Part shown: piece after piece, positions 8,840 to 15,795 of the stretch | Layout: each line of letters begins with the position of its first letter | Numbering within the stretch: the first letter of the stretch is position 1 | Assembly: GCA_035478595.1 (NCBI GenBank) | Contig: DATIJL010000003.1 | Coordinates: 1-61,026, forward strand | Direction: 5' to 3' | DNA: 61,026 nucleotides | From: Candidatus Chromulinivoraceae bacterium | GTDB taxonomy: Bacteria > Patescibacteriota > Saccharimonadia > Saccharimonadales > Saccharimonadaceae | The notes under the pieces: model-generated | Databases searched by the model: none | Told to the model about the DNA's origin: nothing | The model's input: the letters and a program-made list of their open reading frames with translations, nothing else | Made by a program: the position numbers and the translations under genes

Positions 8840-8852
8840 ACCCCTGTAAATG
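8840..8852 (-). repeat. 13-base repeat, copy 2, upstream of cassette D
   Basis: Minus-strand CATTTACAGGGGT, identical to 7958-7970; here it ends 7 bases upstream of the -35 box. Confidence 0.5.
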
Positions 8853-8910
8853 ACACCTATCTTTCACAAGAGAACGTGTGTTGAAGAATTAAATTACATT
8901 AAAAGCAAAA

Positions 8911-8939
8911 TTGACATGCAAAGCTAATGCTGATATAAT
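8911..8939 (+). promoter_or_regulatory. Perfect-consensus sigma70 promoter of cassette E
   Basis: TTGACA (8911-8916), 17 bases, TATAAT (8934-8939), with TG one base before the -10 box (extended -10). This is the consensus promoter at both boxes. Confidence 0.9.
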
Positions 8940-8968
8940 ATACCTCACAGGCCCGGAAAGGAAGTCCC

Positions 8969-9526
8969 GTGAAATCCACGTTGAAGTACCTGGCGGACGC
9001 ACTGTCGTTCCTTCGTGCGGCTGCCGTTGTCCCCGTGATCGTCTTCTCGGTCATGAACAACTGGCACCTCGCGTTCCTCATCCTCATCGCCGCCTGGGCG
9101 ACCGACCTCGTCGACGGCATCGTCGCCAAGAAGTACGATTCGTTCAGCGCCGACCACAAGATCGACGCGGACGGCATCGCCGACTCGGTGTTGGCCTTCG
9201 GGTCTACAGTCGTACCGGTGATCTACGCCTACGAGCACAACCTGTTCGTCGGCGCACTCCTCACCGTTCTGTACGCCGCAACCGTGTACTTCGGCACTCG
9301 GATGGCGCTCGGCATGAACAAGGAGATCACGCCACAGCGACGTTGGCTCGTCGCGGGCAACATGATCGTGCTGCACGCCATTGTCCAGATCGGCGCCACG
9401 CTCGTCTGGTTCGACTACATGGCGTCCGGCACCGAAGCAGCACTACGCTTCGTCGGCCTGATGCTGATCGTCGCGGCGCTTCAGCGCCGCAAGATCCGCC
9501 TCTGGTGGGTCGGTCGGTTCAGCTAG
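8969..9526 (+). CDS. Cassette E: CDP-alcohol phosphotransferase-like membrane enzyme, 185 aa
   Basis: GTG 8969 follows AAGGAAG. The family motif D-x2-D-G-x2-A-R-x9-G-x3-D-x3-D is recognisable: D46, D49, G50 and A53 are present, and D68 and D72 hold the spacing, but Lys replaces Arg at 54 and Lys replaces the motif Gly at 64. Several hydrophobic helices follow. Such enzymes transfer a phosphoalcohol from a CDP carrier to an alcohol, as in phosphatidylglycerol or phosphatidylinositol phosphate synthesis. The substitutions may mean a different substrate or lost activity. The gene is very GC-rich and has its own promoter and terminator, so it is probably horizontally acquired. Confidence 0.78.
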   Translation: MKSTLKYLADALSFLRAAAVVPVIVFSVMNNWHLAFLILIAAWATDLVDGIVAKKYDSFSADHKIDADGIADSVLAFGSTVVPVIYAYEHNLFVGALLTVLYAATVYFGTRMALGMNKEITPQRRWLVAGNMIVLHAIVQIGATLVWFDYMASGTEAALRFVGLMLIVAALQRRKIRLWWVGRFS

Positions 9527-9546
9527 ACAAGGAGAGGGGAACGAAA

Positions 9547-9580
9547 GGGGCGGTCACTATGTGTGGCCGCCCCGTTTCCT
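9547..9580 (+). terminator. Terminator of cassette E
   Basis: An 11-bp stem (9547-9557 with 9563-9573, one G-T pair) with a 5-base loop is followed by GTTTCCTT. It ends just before the smpB -10 box. Confidence 0.75.
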
Positions 9581-9602
9581 TATCTGTTATACTTAGTTTG
9601 TT

Positions 9603-10082
9603 ATGGCACAAAAAAAGAAAAAAATCGCCACTCTTAATAAGTCCGTCGTCAACCGTCGGGCTCGTTTTGATTACGAACTCGGTGATGAAATTGTGGCCGG
9701 TATGGCTTTAACCGGACCTGAAGTGCGCGCAGCTCGTGACGGTCACGTGCAGCTTAAAGGTTCTTACGTTACTATTCGCAATAACGAGTTGTGGCTCAAC
9801 AATGCCAGTTTTAGCCTTAAACTCAACCAAAAGGGTCTGCCTGGCGCTCGGACTATTGATACCTCGGTAAAAAAATTGCTCGCGAGCCGCAAGCAAATTG
9901 ACACACTTATTGCCCACAAAAAAGAAGGGCTAACGATCGTACCGACAAAGCTTTTAACAAGCGGTAAGTTTCTCAAAATTGTCATCGCTCTTGGTAAAGG
10001 TAAGAAGAATTATGACAAACGCGAAACACTCAAGCGCCGCGACCAAGAACGAGAATCTGCACGGGCAATAAAACTACATTAG
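9603..10082 (+). CDS. smpB: SsrA-binding protein SmpB
   Basis: 159 residues. KSVVNRRARFDYEL, TGPEVRAARDGHVQLKGSY and the lysine/arginine-rich tail after GKKNYDKRETLKRRD are the hallmarks of SmpB, which brings tmRNA to stalled ribosomes for trans-translation. Length is normal. TATACT at 9588-9593 ends 9 bases before the ATG with no Shine-Dalgarno site, so a leaderless mRNA is likely. The tmRNA gene itself was not recognised in the window. Confidence 0.96.
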   Translation: MAQKKKKIATLNKSVVNRRARFDYELGDEIVAGMALTGPEVRAARDGHVQLKGSYVTIRNNELWLNNASFSLKLNQKGLPGARTIDTSVKKLLASRKQIDTLIAHKKEGLTIVPTKLLTSGKFLKIVIALGKGKKNYDKRETLKRRDQERESARAIKLH

Positions 10083-10097
10083 TCGTCGTCTAACCAA

Positions 10098-10445
10098 TTA
10101 GCTAATTTTTAAGTCATCCAACATGTTTTTTGTATCATCGACGTAATACTTCCATTCAAGCGAGCCAGTCTTATGTTTGATTGCATGCAGCTTCATAATC
10201 GCGGCTTCGTTAAGACTTACTCCAAGATCTTCACGCACACAGTTCGTTTGTTCGCCGTATACGCTTGCTAATAGGGTAAATTCACCGATAAACTCCCCAA
10301 GAGCAGCAACCTCATCATAGCGATCTGCCTCAATAAGGAGTGTGCAGAGTTTCTTCCCAAAGTCGATGATTACTCGTTCAAGTAATGCACTTTGATGGAA
10401 GGTAATAAGCTCAATATCAATCTGATCTTCTTTAGGTAATTTCAT
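10098..10445 (-). CDS. Hypothetical soluble protein, 115 aa
   Basis: A well-formed frame starting MKLPKEDQIDIELI with mixed hydrophobic and acidic residues and no membrane segment or recognised motif (FGKKLCTLLIEADRYDEV, YYVDDTKNMLDDLKIS at the end). Codon use matches the AT-richer backbone. It is convergent with smpB, with 15 bases between the stops, and may be co-transcribed from the membrane-protein gene at 10710. Function unknown. Confidence 0.7.
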   Translation of the reverse strand: MKLPKEDQIDIELITFHQSALLERVIIDFGKKLCTLLIEADRYDEVAALGEFIGEFTLLASVYGEQTNCVREDLGVSLNEAAIMKLHAIKHKTGSLEWKYYVDDTKNMLDDLKIS

Positions 10446-10482
10446 AATAAGCTACAACTCTTTAATGATTTTGCTATTTGTT

Positions 10483-10710
10483 CTAAAGCCAATATAAATC
10501 AGTTAAAAAATCTACTATTTTACGCCAGCCCTCACCGACCATTACTTGAATACCCACCACCACAATCACGAGCGCACCTAAAGCCATCACGGTAAATAGG
10601 CCCCAATCCGTTCTTTGTATTAGTAAAATAACACTCAAGACTGCAGTGCTTATACCACAGACGATTAACAATAGACCAATAGCAGACCGTATTATTTTCA
10701 GAATCTTCAT
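10483..10710 (-). CDS. Small membrane protein, 75 aa
   Basis: Two hydrophobic segments (SAIGLLLIVCGISTAVLSVI and VMALGALVIVVVGIQVMV) separated by RTDWG. No family recognised. On the minus strand TATAGT lies 5 bases before the ATG. The gene begins just where the truncated GC-rich cassette F stops resembling coding sequence, so its promoter region may be part of the join. Confidence 0.65.
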   Translation of the reverse strand: MKILKIIRSAIGLLLIVCGISTAVLSVILLIQRTDWGLFTVMALGALVIVVVGIQVMVGEGWRKIVDFLTDLYWL

Positions 10711-10731
10711 TAAACACTATATTAGTTATTC

Positions 10732-10834
10732 TGAGGTCACCGCGCCGCTGCATCTTCTTCTGCCTGGCCTTCTTAGTGTCGACGCCATACAGAATGTAGG
10801 CACCGGCGTCCAAGAATTCCCTGAACCAACCCAT
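10732..10834 (-). pseudogene. Cassette F: truncated GC-rich gene
   Basis: From ATG 10834 (after GAGAGA) the minus strand reads MGWFREFLDAGAYILYGVD then TKKARQKKMQRRGDL in GC-rich codons. At about 10732 composition drops to the AT-rich backbone and the frame, although open to 10532, overlaps the small membrane gene in another frame. The upstream promoter and long leader are of the same design as in the intact cassettes, so this looks like a cassette that has lost its 3-prime end. The alternative is a real short protein of about 36 to 48 residues. Confidence 0.5.
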
Positions 10835-10906
10835 CGTTCTCTCGATTCTCGAGAAGAAAATCTGCTTACGCAGGCAAACCTCGGGGATCCCTCAGTTCTG
10901 AAACGT

Positions 10907-10935
10907 AGATTAACATAAATACGCATATTGGTCAA
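10907..10935 (-). promoter_or_regulatory. Promoter of truncated cassette F
   Basis: On the minus strand TTGACC (10935-10930), 17 bases, TAATCT (10912-10907), with TG placed as an extended -10. Predicted leader about 66 bases. Confidence 0.65.
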
Positions 10936-10983
10936 AACAATACTATGTTTGCAATTCAACCTCGTGATATACTAAGTCATATA

Positions 10984-11790
10984 ATGAAGATTTACTCGTG
11001 GAATGTAAATGGTATCCGGTCAGTAGATAAAAAGGGCGCCCTTGCTGAGTTTATCCAAAAAGAAGACCCTGACATTGTATGTTTTCAAGAAGTGAAGGCC
11101 CACGAGACCGATATTGACCTCGAATTTCCTGAGTACCAGAAGTTCTGGAATTCCGGCCTTCGCAAAGGTTACTCGGGTACAGCCATCTGGACAAAAGTAG
11201 CTCCTCTCAATGTTCTATACGGTATACCCGAAGAGCTTGTCAAAGAATACAAACTCGATAGCGACGAATATGGCGATCCTTCAAACGAAGGCCGCGTTAC
11301 TGCGCTCGAATTCGAATTATTCTTTCTTGTAACTGTCTATACGCCCAATAGTAAAGGTGACTTAACTCGGCTAAAACTCCGCCATGAACAATGGGACCCT
11401 GCTTTTCTAAAATACGTCGCTGACCGCGCCAAAACCAAGCCAGTATTTTTCTGTGGTGACCTGAACGTCGCACATAAAGAAATCGACCTAGCAAACCCTA
11501 AACCAAACGTCGGCAAACATGGTTTTACTAACGAAGAACGCGAGGGATTTGACAAAATGCTAGAGGCAGGTTTTGCTGATACTCTTCGTATATTCAACCA
11601 AGAACCTGCCCAATACACCTGGTGGACGCATTGGGCAAACGCTCGTGCTCGCAATGTCGGTTGGCGGATTGATTATTTTCTAGCCAGTGAAAAAGCCATT
11701 CCAATGGTTAAAAAAGCCGAAATCCACACCGGGGTCATGGGTTCGGACCACTGTCCAATAAGCATTACGGTAGACACTTCAAAGGAGTAA
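10984..11790 (+). CDS. xthA: Exodeoxyribonuclease III
   Basis: The start is placed at MKIYSWNVNGIRS (10984), the usual family N-terminus; TATACT ends 10 bases upstream, so the transcript is probably leaderless. 268 residues with the EEP nuclease motifs: NVNGIR, CFQEVKAH (metal-binding Glu), GDLNVAHKEID, YTWW, RIDYFLAS and GSDHCPI (catalytic Asp-His). It cleaves DNA at abasic sites and removes damaged 3-prime ends in base-excision repair. It is the first gene of a tight five-gene operon; the next ATG comes 2 bases after its stop. Confidence 0.95.
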   Translation: MKIYSWNVNGIRSVDKKGALAEFIQKEDPDIVCFQEVKAHETDIDLEFPEYQKFWNSGLRKGYSGTAIWTKVAPLNVLYGIPEELVKEYKLDSDEYGDPSNEGRVTALEFELFFLVTVYTPNSKGDLTRLKLRHEQWDPAFLKYVADRAKTKPVFFCGDLNVAHKEIDLANPKPNVGKHGFTNEEREGFDKMLEAGFADTLRIFNQEPAQYTWWTHWANARARNVGWRIDYFLASEKAIPMVKKAEIHTGVMGSDHCPISITVDTSKE

Positions 11791-11792
11791 CT

Positions 11793-12182
11793 ATGCCAGC
11801 GCCAAAACAACAGTCCGTCACTCTCGAAGAACTAAATCAACTTATCTGGAACCACCTGGAAGAACGCGACTGGCACAAAAATCCCTCGCGCGGATTAGCT
11901 ATATCTATGGCGCTTGAAGCCAGCGAGTTGCTTGAACATTATCAGTGGAGAGATGAGCCGGTAGGTGGTATAGAAGCCGTTGGCGACGAGCTGGCCGACG
12001 TTTTTATTTACGGTATGCAAATTGCCCAGCAAAACAATATCGATATAGCTTTGCATATTCAGAATAAACTTAAGAAAACAGCAAAAAAATACCCAGCCGA
12101 AAACTTTAAGGGAAAAACCGCTGCAGAAAAACGCAGCGCGTGGCTCGACAGTAAACTTGCCCACCAAAAAGAAGGGCTCTAG
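11793..12182 (+). CDS. MazG-like nucleotide pyrophosphohydrolase
   Basis: 129 residues with the all-alpha NTP pyrophosphatase signature: ALEASELLEHYQW (metal-binding Glu pair) and DELADVFIYGMQIA (second acidic pair). These proteins hydrolyse dNTPs or aberrant nucleotides to monophosphates; the short form resembles the RS21-C6/dCTPase-like group. It lies between xthA and a guanylate-kinase-like gene with gaps of 1 to 2 bases, so it is translationally coupled in the repair operon. The exact nucleotide specificity cannot be read. Confidence 0.9.
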   Translation: MPAPKQQSVTLEELNQLIWNHLEERDWHKNPSRGLAISMALEASELLEHYQWRDEPVGGIEAVGDELADVFIYGMQIAQQNNIDIALHIQNKLKKTAKKYPAENFKGKTAAEKRSAWLDSKLAHQKEGL

Positions 12183-12183
12183 C

Positions 12184-12924
12184 ATGCTTTCACCAGCAGT
12201 TGCCGCACGTCTCATGCAGGCCGGAGCAAATCAAATATCATACAAGCCGAATGCTAGTATCGCTCAGCAGCTTAAACAAAAAAACCTGGTAATGTTCGTA
12301 GGCCCTGCCGCCGTTGGTAAGAGCTTCTTAATGAATCGCATCATAGAACAAGATATCGATTTCGGACGTGTTTCGGTTTTTACTAGTCGCGACGCTCGGC
12401 CTGATGACGAACCTGGCATGTTTCGTTACATTCCCCATGATGATACCCATATCGGTCTGCTTCTCGATAAAATCGAAGCAGGCGAGGTGGTGCAGTACGC
12501 AGTTCATCCAACTTCCGGACGTATTTATGGATCTGAAGTTACTGACTATGCAAAATCCTTCAATATGCTTGCTACACTATCTGGCATCGTCAACACGCTT
12601 CGCTTGCTACCGTTTCAGACAACGAACGTAGTAGGGCTCGCGGTAGACCCAGACATTTGGCTCAGTAGGTTCTACAGTCGATATCATGAACCATCTGAAG
12701 AACAACATAAACGCCTTTTAGAAGCCGTCGTTTCACTCCAATGGCTACTTAACCCATCTAATAATCACCAAAAAATAACTTGGGTCGACAATACCTCCGC
12801 TAATGAGACCACCGCTATCCAATCCATTATAGATGCGGTAAAATTCAATAAGCCAGGGGACCCCGCAACATCAAGAATTGCCCAATCAATGCTAGAGCGA
12901 CTGCAAAAGGAACTGCTTAAATGA
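12184..12924 (+). CDS. Guanylate kinase-like P-loop protein, 246 aa
   Basis: The start is set at ATG 12184, one base after the MazG stop. Walker A is GPAAVGKS (40-47). TSRDARPDDEPGMFRYI matches the guanylate-kinase NMP-binding pattern TTRxxRxxExxGxxY with Asp in one of the conserved acidic positions. The C-terminal half departs from normal GMK, and the protein is longer than the usual 200 residues or so, so it may act on another nucleotide. It overlaps the next gene by 4 bases (ATGA). Context suggests nucleotide-pool handling. Confidence 0.7.
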   Translation: MLSPAVAARLMQAGANQISYKPNASIAQQLKQKNLVMFVGPAAVGKSFLMNRIIEQDIDFGRVSVFTSRDARPDDEPGMFRYIPHDDTHIGLLLDKIEAGEVVQYAVHPTSGRIYGSEVTDYAKSFNMLATLSGIVNTLRLLPFQTTNVVGLAVDPDIWLSRFYSRYHEPSEEQHKRLLEAVVSLQWLLNPSNNHQKITWVDNTSANETTAIQSIIDAVKFNKPGDPATSRIAQSMLERLQKELLK

Positions 12925-13394
12925 CCGAGAAGAACTGTACACTATTATTTTTACGAAAAGACGACCAAATTCTCCTTGCCATGAAAAAACGTGGCTTTGG
13001 TTCTGGCCGCTATAACGGTGTTGGCGGTAAGATTGAACCAGACGAAACAATCGAGCAAGCTCTTATACGTGAGTGCCAAGAGGAAATCAAAGTAACACCC
13101 CTCAAATATCACAAAATTGCTGAACACGATTTTACCCAGCTTGAGAGCGAGAAACCCTGGCGCATGTATGTGCACGCGTATTTTTGTGACGAGTGGGAAG
13201 GTGAGCCAGTCGAAACCGAAGAAATGGCTCCTGAATGGTTTAAGATCGACGCCATCCCATACGACGCTATGTGGCAAGATGATATTTTTTGGCTTCCTCT
13301 GGTTTTAAAAGGCAAAAAGCTTTTTGGAAACTTTACATTCGACGAACAAGAAAACATACTAACCCACGACATCAAAGAGGTCGAGGCCTTTTAG
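12921..13394 (+). CDS. MTH1-like NUDIX hydrolase (8-oxo-dGTPase type)
   Basis: 157 residues. The NUDIX box at 36-58 reads GKIEPDETIEQALIRECQEE in its core, with the Gly, the Glu of REcqEE and the metal-binding glutamates in place. KKRGFGSGRYNGVGGK and the C-terminal FWLPLVLKGKKLFGNFTFDE closely follow the MTH1 pattern, including the Trp-Asp region (MWQDDIFW) that recognises the oxidised base in MTH1. It would sanitise 8-oxo-dGTP or 2-OH-dATP. It is coupled to the upstream gene by a 4-base overlap and precedes the next gene by 3 bases. Confidence 0.92.
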   Translation: MTEKNCTLLFLRKDDQILLAMKKRGFGSGRYNGVGGKIEPDETIEQALIRECQEEIKVTPLKYHKIAEHDFTQLESEKPWRMYVHAYFCDEWEGEPVETEEMAPEWFKIDAIPYDAMWQDDIFWLPLVLKGKKLFGNFTFDEQENILTHDIKEVEAF

Positions 13395-13397
13395 ACT

Positions 13398-14195
13398 ATG
13401 GATCTTCATCCATATTGGCAAAAGCAGACGGCCGAAAAATCACTCTTTCCGGACATCGAGTGGTCTAAGCCCGAACAGCGGTCACAACGTGGACGCTTAG
13501 GTATTATTGGTGGCAATAAACTTGGTTTTGCCGGGGTGGCTGAAGGATATAGCACCGCACTTAGTGTCGGGGTAGGCGAGGCACGAGTCCTTTTACCAGA
13601 CGTCCTCAAAAAAACTATCCCGAGTTCTATAACTGATACTCTTTTTGGCGCAACCAACCCATCTGGCAGCCTAGCCAAAGATGCCACGCCCGAACTGCGC
13701 GCACTTAGCGAGTGGGCAACAGGTATCTTAATGATCGGTGACGCTGGCAGGAACAGTGAAACGGCAATCATTTACGAGGATTTTCTAGCCGATTACACCG
13801 GACAGCTTACTATTACACGTGACGCCGTTGATCTTATTAAGAACAGTCCGCAGGCACTTGCAGAGCGACCTAATACGTTACTTGTTGTATCATTCGCACA
13901 ACTACAAAAGTTATTTCAGAGTGTATATTACCCCAAGATCCTCACCTTTAGCATGCAGCTCACTAGTCTCGTAGAAGCTTTACATAAATTTACAATTACA
14001 TATCCAGTGACCATCGCTGTACTCCATAAAGATTATTTACTTGTTGCCAGCAAGGGCGGAGTAACTTCAACCGAATGGCAAAGCCCCATGGCAATCTGGC
14101 GAGGAAGTGTCGCGACAAAGGCCGCAGTTTATTGGTTATGGACCCTGAGTAAGCCGCTCGAGGCAGTGACGGCGAGTCTCGTCACACTGGGCTAA
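13398..14195 (+). CDS. NAD(P)H-hydrate dehydratase-like protein (ribokinase fold)
   Basis: 265 residues. RGRLGIIGGNKLGFAGVAEG and TALSVGVGEARVLLPD resemble the YjeF C-terminal/NnrD domain, which repairs hydrated NAD(P)H using ADP or ATP. The GPG-type anion hole and the catalytic Asp near GTGD in true NnrD are not clearly seen: the middle has ILMIGDAGRNSETA instead. It may therefore be a diverged member. As the last gene of the repair operon its metabolite-repair role would fit. Three bases separate its stop from the permease remnant on the other strand. Confidence 0.65.
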   Translation: MDLHPYWQKQTAEKSLFPDIEWSKPEQRSQRGRLGIIGGNKLGFAGVAEGYSTALSVGVGEARVLLPDVLKKTIPSSITDTLFGATNPSGSLAKDATPELRALSEWATGILMIGDAGRNSETAIIYEDFLADYTGQLTITRDAVDLIKNSPQALAERPNTLLVVSFAQLQKLFQSVYYPKILTFSMQLTSLVEALHKFTITYPVTIAVLHKDYLLVASKGGVTSTEWQSPMAIWRGSVATKAAVYWLWTLSKPLEAVTASLVTLG

Positions 14196-14197
14196 AT

Positions 14198-14441
14198 TTA
14201 AGTTTCATCTCGCATATCTTTAATTGGGCTACGCGCAACGTTTCGCAAAAGCGGCAGTGAAGCCCCGAGTAAACCTGTGAAAAGGATAAGGCCAACAATT
14301 GCTACAGGCGCCTGCCACCATATACCTACAAAGCGAAACTTTAAGCTGTCATCCGCAAATATATAGATGAGGTGAGCCTGAGCAGTTACTCCATGAGAAA
14401 GTTGTGAGTCTAGAACGAGAGACGCAACGAAGGAGTACGGC
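14198..14441 (-). pseudogene. 3-prime remnant of an FtsX-like ABC transporter permease
   Basis: The minus strand from about 14441 to a TAA at 14200-14198 reads SFVASLVLDSQLSHGVT, then FADDSLKFRFVGIWWQAP, VAIVGLILFTGLLGAS and the end RNVARSPIKDMRDET. That end closely resembles the last residues of the intact permease at 25049-27013 (RNVMRPPIRDIRDE). There is no start; the frame meets a stop where the IS1595 remnant begins on the other strand. This is a paralogue of the intact exporter, destroyed by rearrangement. Confidence 0.75.
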
Positions 14442-14852
14442 TAAAGCACACAGCAGCCAGGTTGTATTCGGCATGGTCGAACGTGGTGGCAGGCAAAGAG
14501 CAAACATGTTAAGAGTTCGGGTGTGCGAGTATTGGTGCCGGAGATTCAACGCAGTATCGACAAAACGGCAACAATCTACACGGATAAACACGGGTCATAC
14601 CGCCTACTCAAGCGCAAAGGCTATGAGCACAAGACCGTTAATCATAGTCAGCAGCAATACGTCGTTGGTCGAGTACACACGCAGAACGTTGAGAACTTTT
14701 GGAGTATCTTCAAACGCGGTATTTACGGTGTCTATCGTCACTGTGAGCCGAAATACCTACAGCACTATGCTAATGAGTACGCATTCCGTTACTCCAATCG
14801 GAAGAGTGATAAGCCGATGTTTGAACTAGTATTAGAGAAGCTAACAGATTAG
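14442..14852 (+). pseudogene. IS1595-type transposase remnant (ISXO2 domain), frameshifted
   Basis: Two frames carry one DDE domain: first SQVVFGMVERGGRQRANML (to about 14517), then from 14523 VLVPEIQRSIDKTATIYTD, VHTQNVENFWSIFKRGIYG and YANEYAFRYSNRKSDKP to a TAG at 14850-14852. This is the ISXO2-like C-terminal domain of IS1595 transposases. The zinc ribbon and first half are missing and no inverted repeats are visible, so the element is dead. It interrupts the permease remnant on one side and abuts a tRNA 3-prime end on the other. It is only distantly like the intact IS1595 transposase at 41528. Confidence 0.8.
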
Positions 14853-14857
14853 GTAAT

Positions 14858-14884
14858 GAGGTTCGAATCCCTCCACCCCAGCCA
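14858..14884 (+). pseudogene. 3-prime end of a tRNA gene (T-arm, acceptor strand, CCA)
   Basis: GAGGTTCGAATCCCTC followed by CACCCCAGCCA gives a B box, a T-arm lacking one stem base, a 7-base acceptor strand, a discriminator and CCA. The end resembles tRNA-Gln (5-prime partner TGGGGTG). The D and anticodon arms are absent: upstream is the transposase remnant, only 5 bases away. It is followed by a strong hairpin, as for a normal tRNA unit. Confidence 0.6.
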
Positions 14885-14903
14885 AAATTATCATATTCAA
14901 TAG

Positions 14904-14941
14904 AACTAAAAACAACTCTGTAAATGGAGTTGTTTTTAGTT
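14904..14941 (+). terminator. Terminator after the tRNA remnant
   Basis: AACTAAAAACAACTC (14904-14918) pairs perfectly over 15 bp with GAGTTGTTTTTAGTT (14927-14941), loop of 8 bases. Confidence 0.8.
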
Positions 14942-15000
14942 TGGTTATTAGGTAGGGGAGAAGGGACGACCAAACTCTTCGCGTATGAGACAATGGTGGT

Positions 15001-15534
15001 ATGCATGTACGCACAGTAACTCTCACGAAATTGAATGAACTCCCCAAACTAAGTGGACTCGTTCTGCTTATCGGTCCGCCTGGGTCAGGCAAGTCTACCT
15101 TCGCCAAGAAGATGATTATCCAACAAAAGATGGAAGAGGAGTCATACATATCCAATGACAAGATTGCCAAGGAATTATTTAATGTTACTGTTGGTCGCCG
15201 AGATAAAGATGGTGAGATATTTGCAGAGCAAGACCGGCGCATAGCAATGCAACTTGCGGCGAATAAGGTTGCGGTAGTTGATGCAACAAATGTTAAGCTA
15301 GGAGCTCGGCAACGACTTCTTGCTATTGCACGGAAATATGACGCGCCGACAACTGCTATTTGTTTTAGACGAGATGTAGCAACTTTGTTACGACAAAATA
15401 AGGGGCGTGAAGTTGAAGTGCCAGAAGGAATGGTACTGGAATATGCTGATCTTATGCGCCAAGCTACTCCAACAAAACTGCATAACGAAGGCATCGAGTT
15501 AACAGTTGAAGTAGCTGACAACATAGAATTATAG
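15001..15534 (+). CDS. P-loop polynucleotide kinase-like ATPase, 177 aa
   Basis: Walker A GPPGSGKST at about residues 25-33; ISNDKIAKELF and VVDATNVKLGARQRLL follow the order seen in T4 Pnk-type and bacterial Pnkp kinase domains (SxD lid region, then DATN and an arginine-bearing helix). It could phosphorylate RNA or DNA 5-prime ends or a small molecule; zeta-toxin-like kinases share this fold. It is free-standing, downstream of the tRNA remnant, with no phosphatase or ligase domain. No clear ribosome site precedes ATG 15001. Confidence 0.75.
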   Translation: MHVRTVTLTKLNELPKLSGLVLLIGPPGSGKSTFAKKMIIQQKMEEESYISNDKIAKELFNVTVGRRDKDGEIFAEQDRRIAMQLAANKVAVVDATNVKLGARQRLLAIARKYDAPTTAICFRRDVATLLRQNKGREVEVPEGMVLEYADLMRQATPTKLHNEGIELTVEVADNIEL

Positions 15535-15645
15535 GTCATACTCTATCGCGTCATTTTCGGATTCCAGAAGTTGGCGAATTTCGTCGACGTCAACATCCTC
15601 TTCTTGTGTAAAGGTTATATTCCGGAACCTTAACCCCAGCCATGA
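15529..15645 (-). pseudogene. C-terminal coding remnant, unknown protein
   Basis: The minus strand reads WLGLRFRNITFTQEED then VDVDEIRQLLESENDAIEYDL-like sequence (DVDEIRQLLESENDAI, EYDL) to TAA at 15531-15529. It looks like the end of a soluble protein, perhaps a DUF559-type nuclease tail, but no start exists because a hairpin lies upstream. It is convergent with and touches the P-loop kinase. The family guess is weak. Confidence 0.35.
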
Positions 15646-15659
15646 AATTATTTACAAAT

Positions 15660-15690
15660 AAAGAAAATCGCTATTGTAGTGATTTTCTTT
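15660..15690. terminator. 14-bp hairpin, probable bidirectional terminator
   Basis: AAAGAAAATCGCTA (15660-15673) pairs with TAGTGATTTTCTTT (15677-15690), one G-T pair, 3-base loop, with A and T tracts on both sides. Confidence 0.7.
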
Positions 15691-15739
15691 ATTGTAATTA
15701 TCTCACAACTCTAGCTACCTCCGTTTTATAAGATGTGGG

Positions 15740-15795
15740 TATAATAGATTATGGAACACTCAACAACAGACCGTGTATTAAAAATAATTCTCTAG
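15740..15795 (+). pseudogene. Orphan leaderless gene start, cut at the amidinotransferase operon
   Basis: TATAAT (15740-15745) is followed 5 bases later by ATG 15751 and MEHSTTDRVLKIIL, then TAG inside the 3-prime end of the amidinotransferase gene on the other strand. The layout equals the leaderless starts of backbone genes, so this may be the surviving 5-prime end of a gene truncated when the neighbouring block arrived. Chance is possible. Confidence 0.35.

Noticed and set aside
8969-9711. A 266-residue frame overlapping cassette E in another phase
   Set aside because: Its product is arginine-rich and low-complexity, typical of an out-of-frame reading of GC-rich DNA; the CDP-alcohol frame has motifs, start and ribosome site.
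15601-15660. Second full tRNA end at AACCCCAGCCA before the 15660 hairpin
   Set aside because: No T-loop (TTCGAAT) precedes it; only CCCCAGCCA is shared with the real remnant at 14858-14884.
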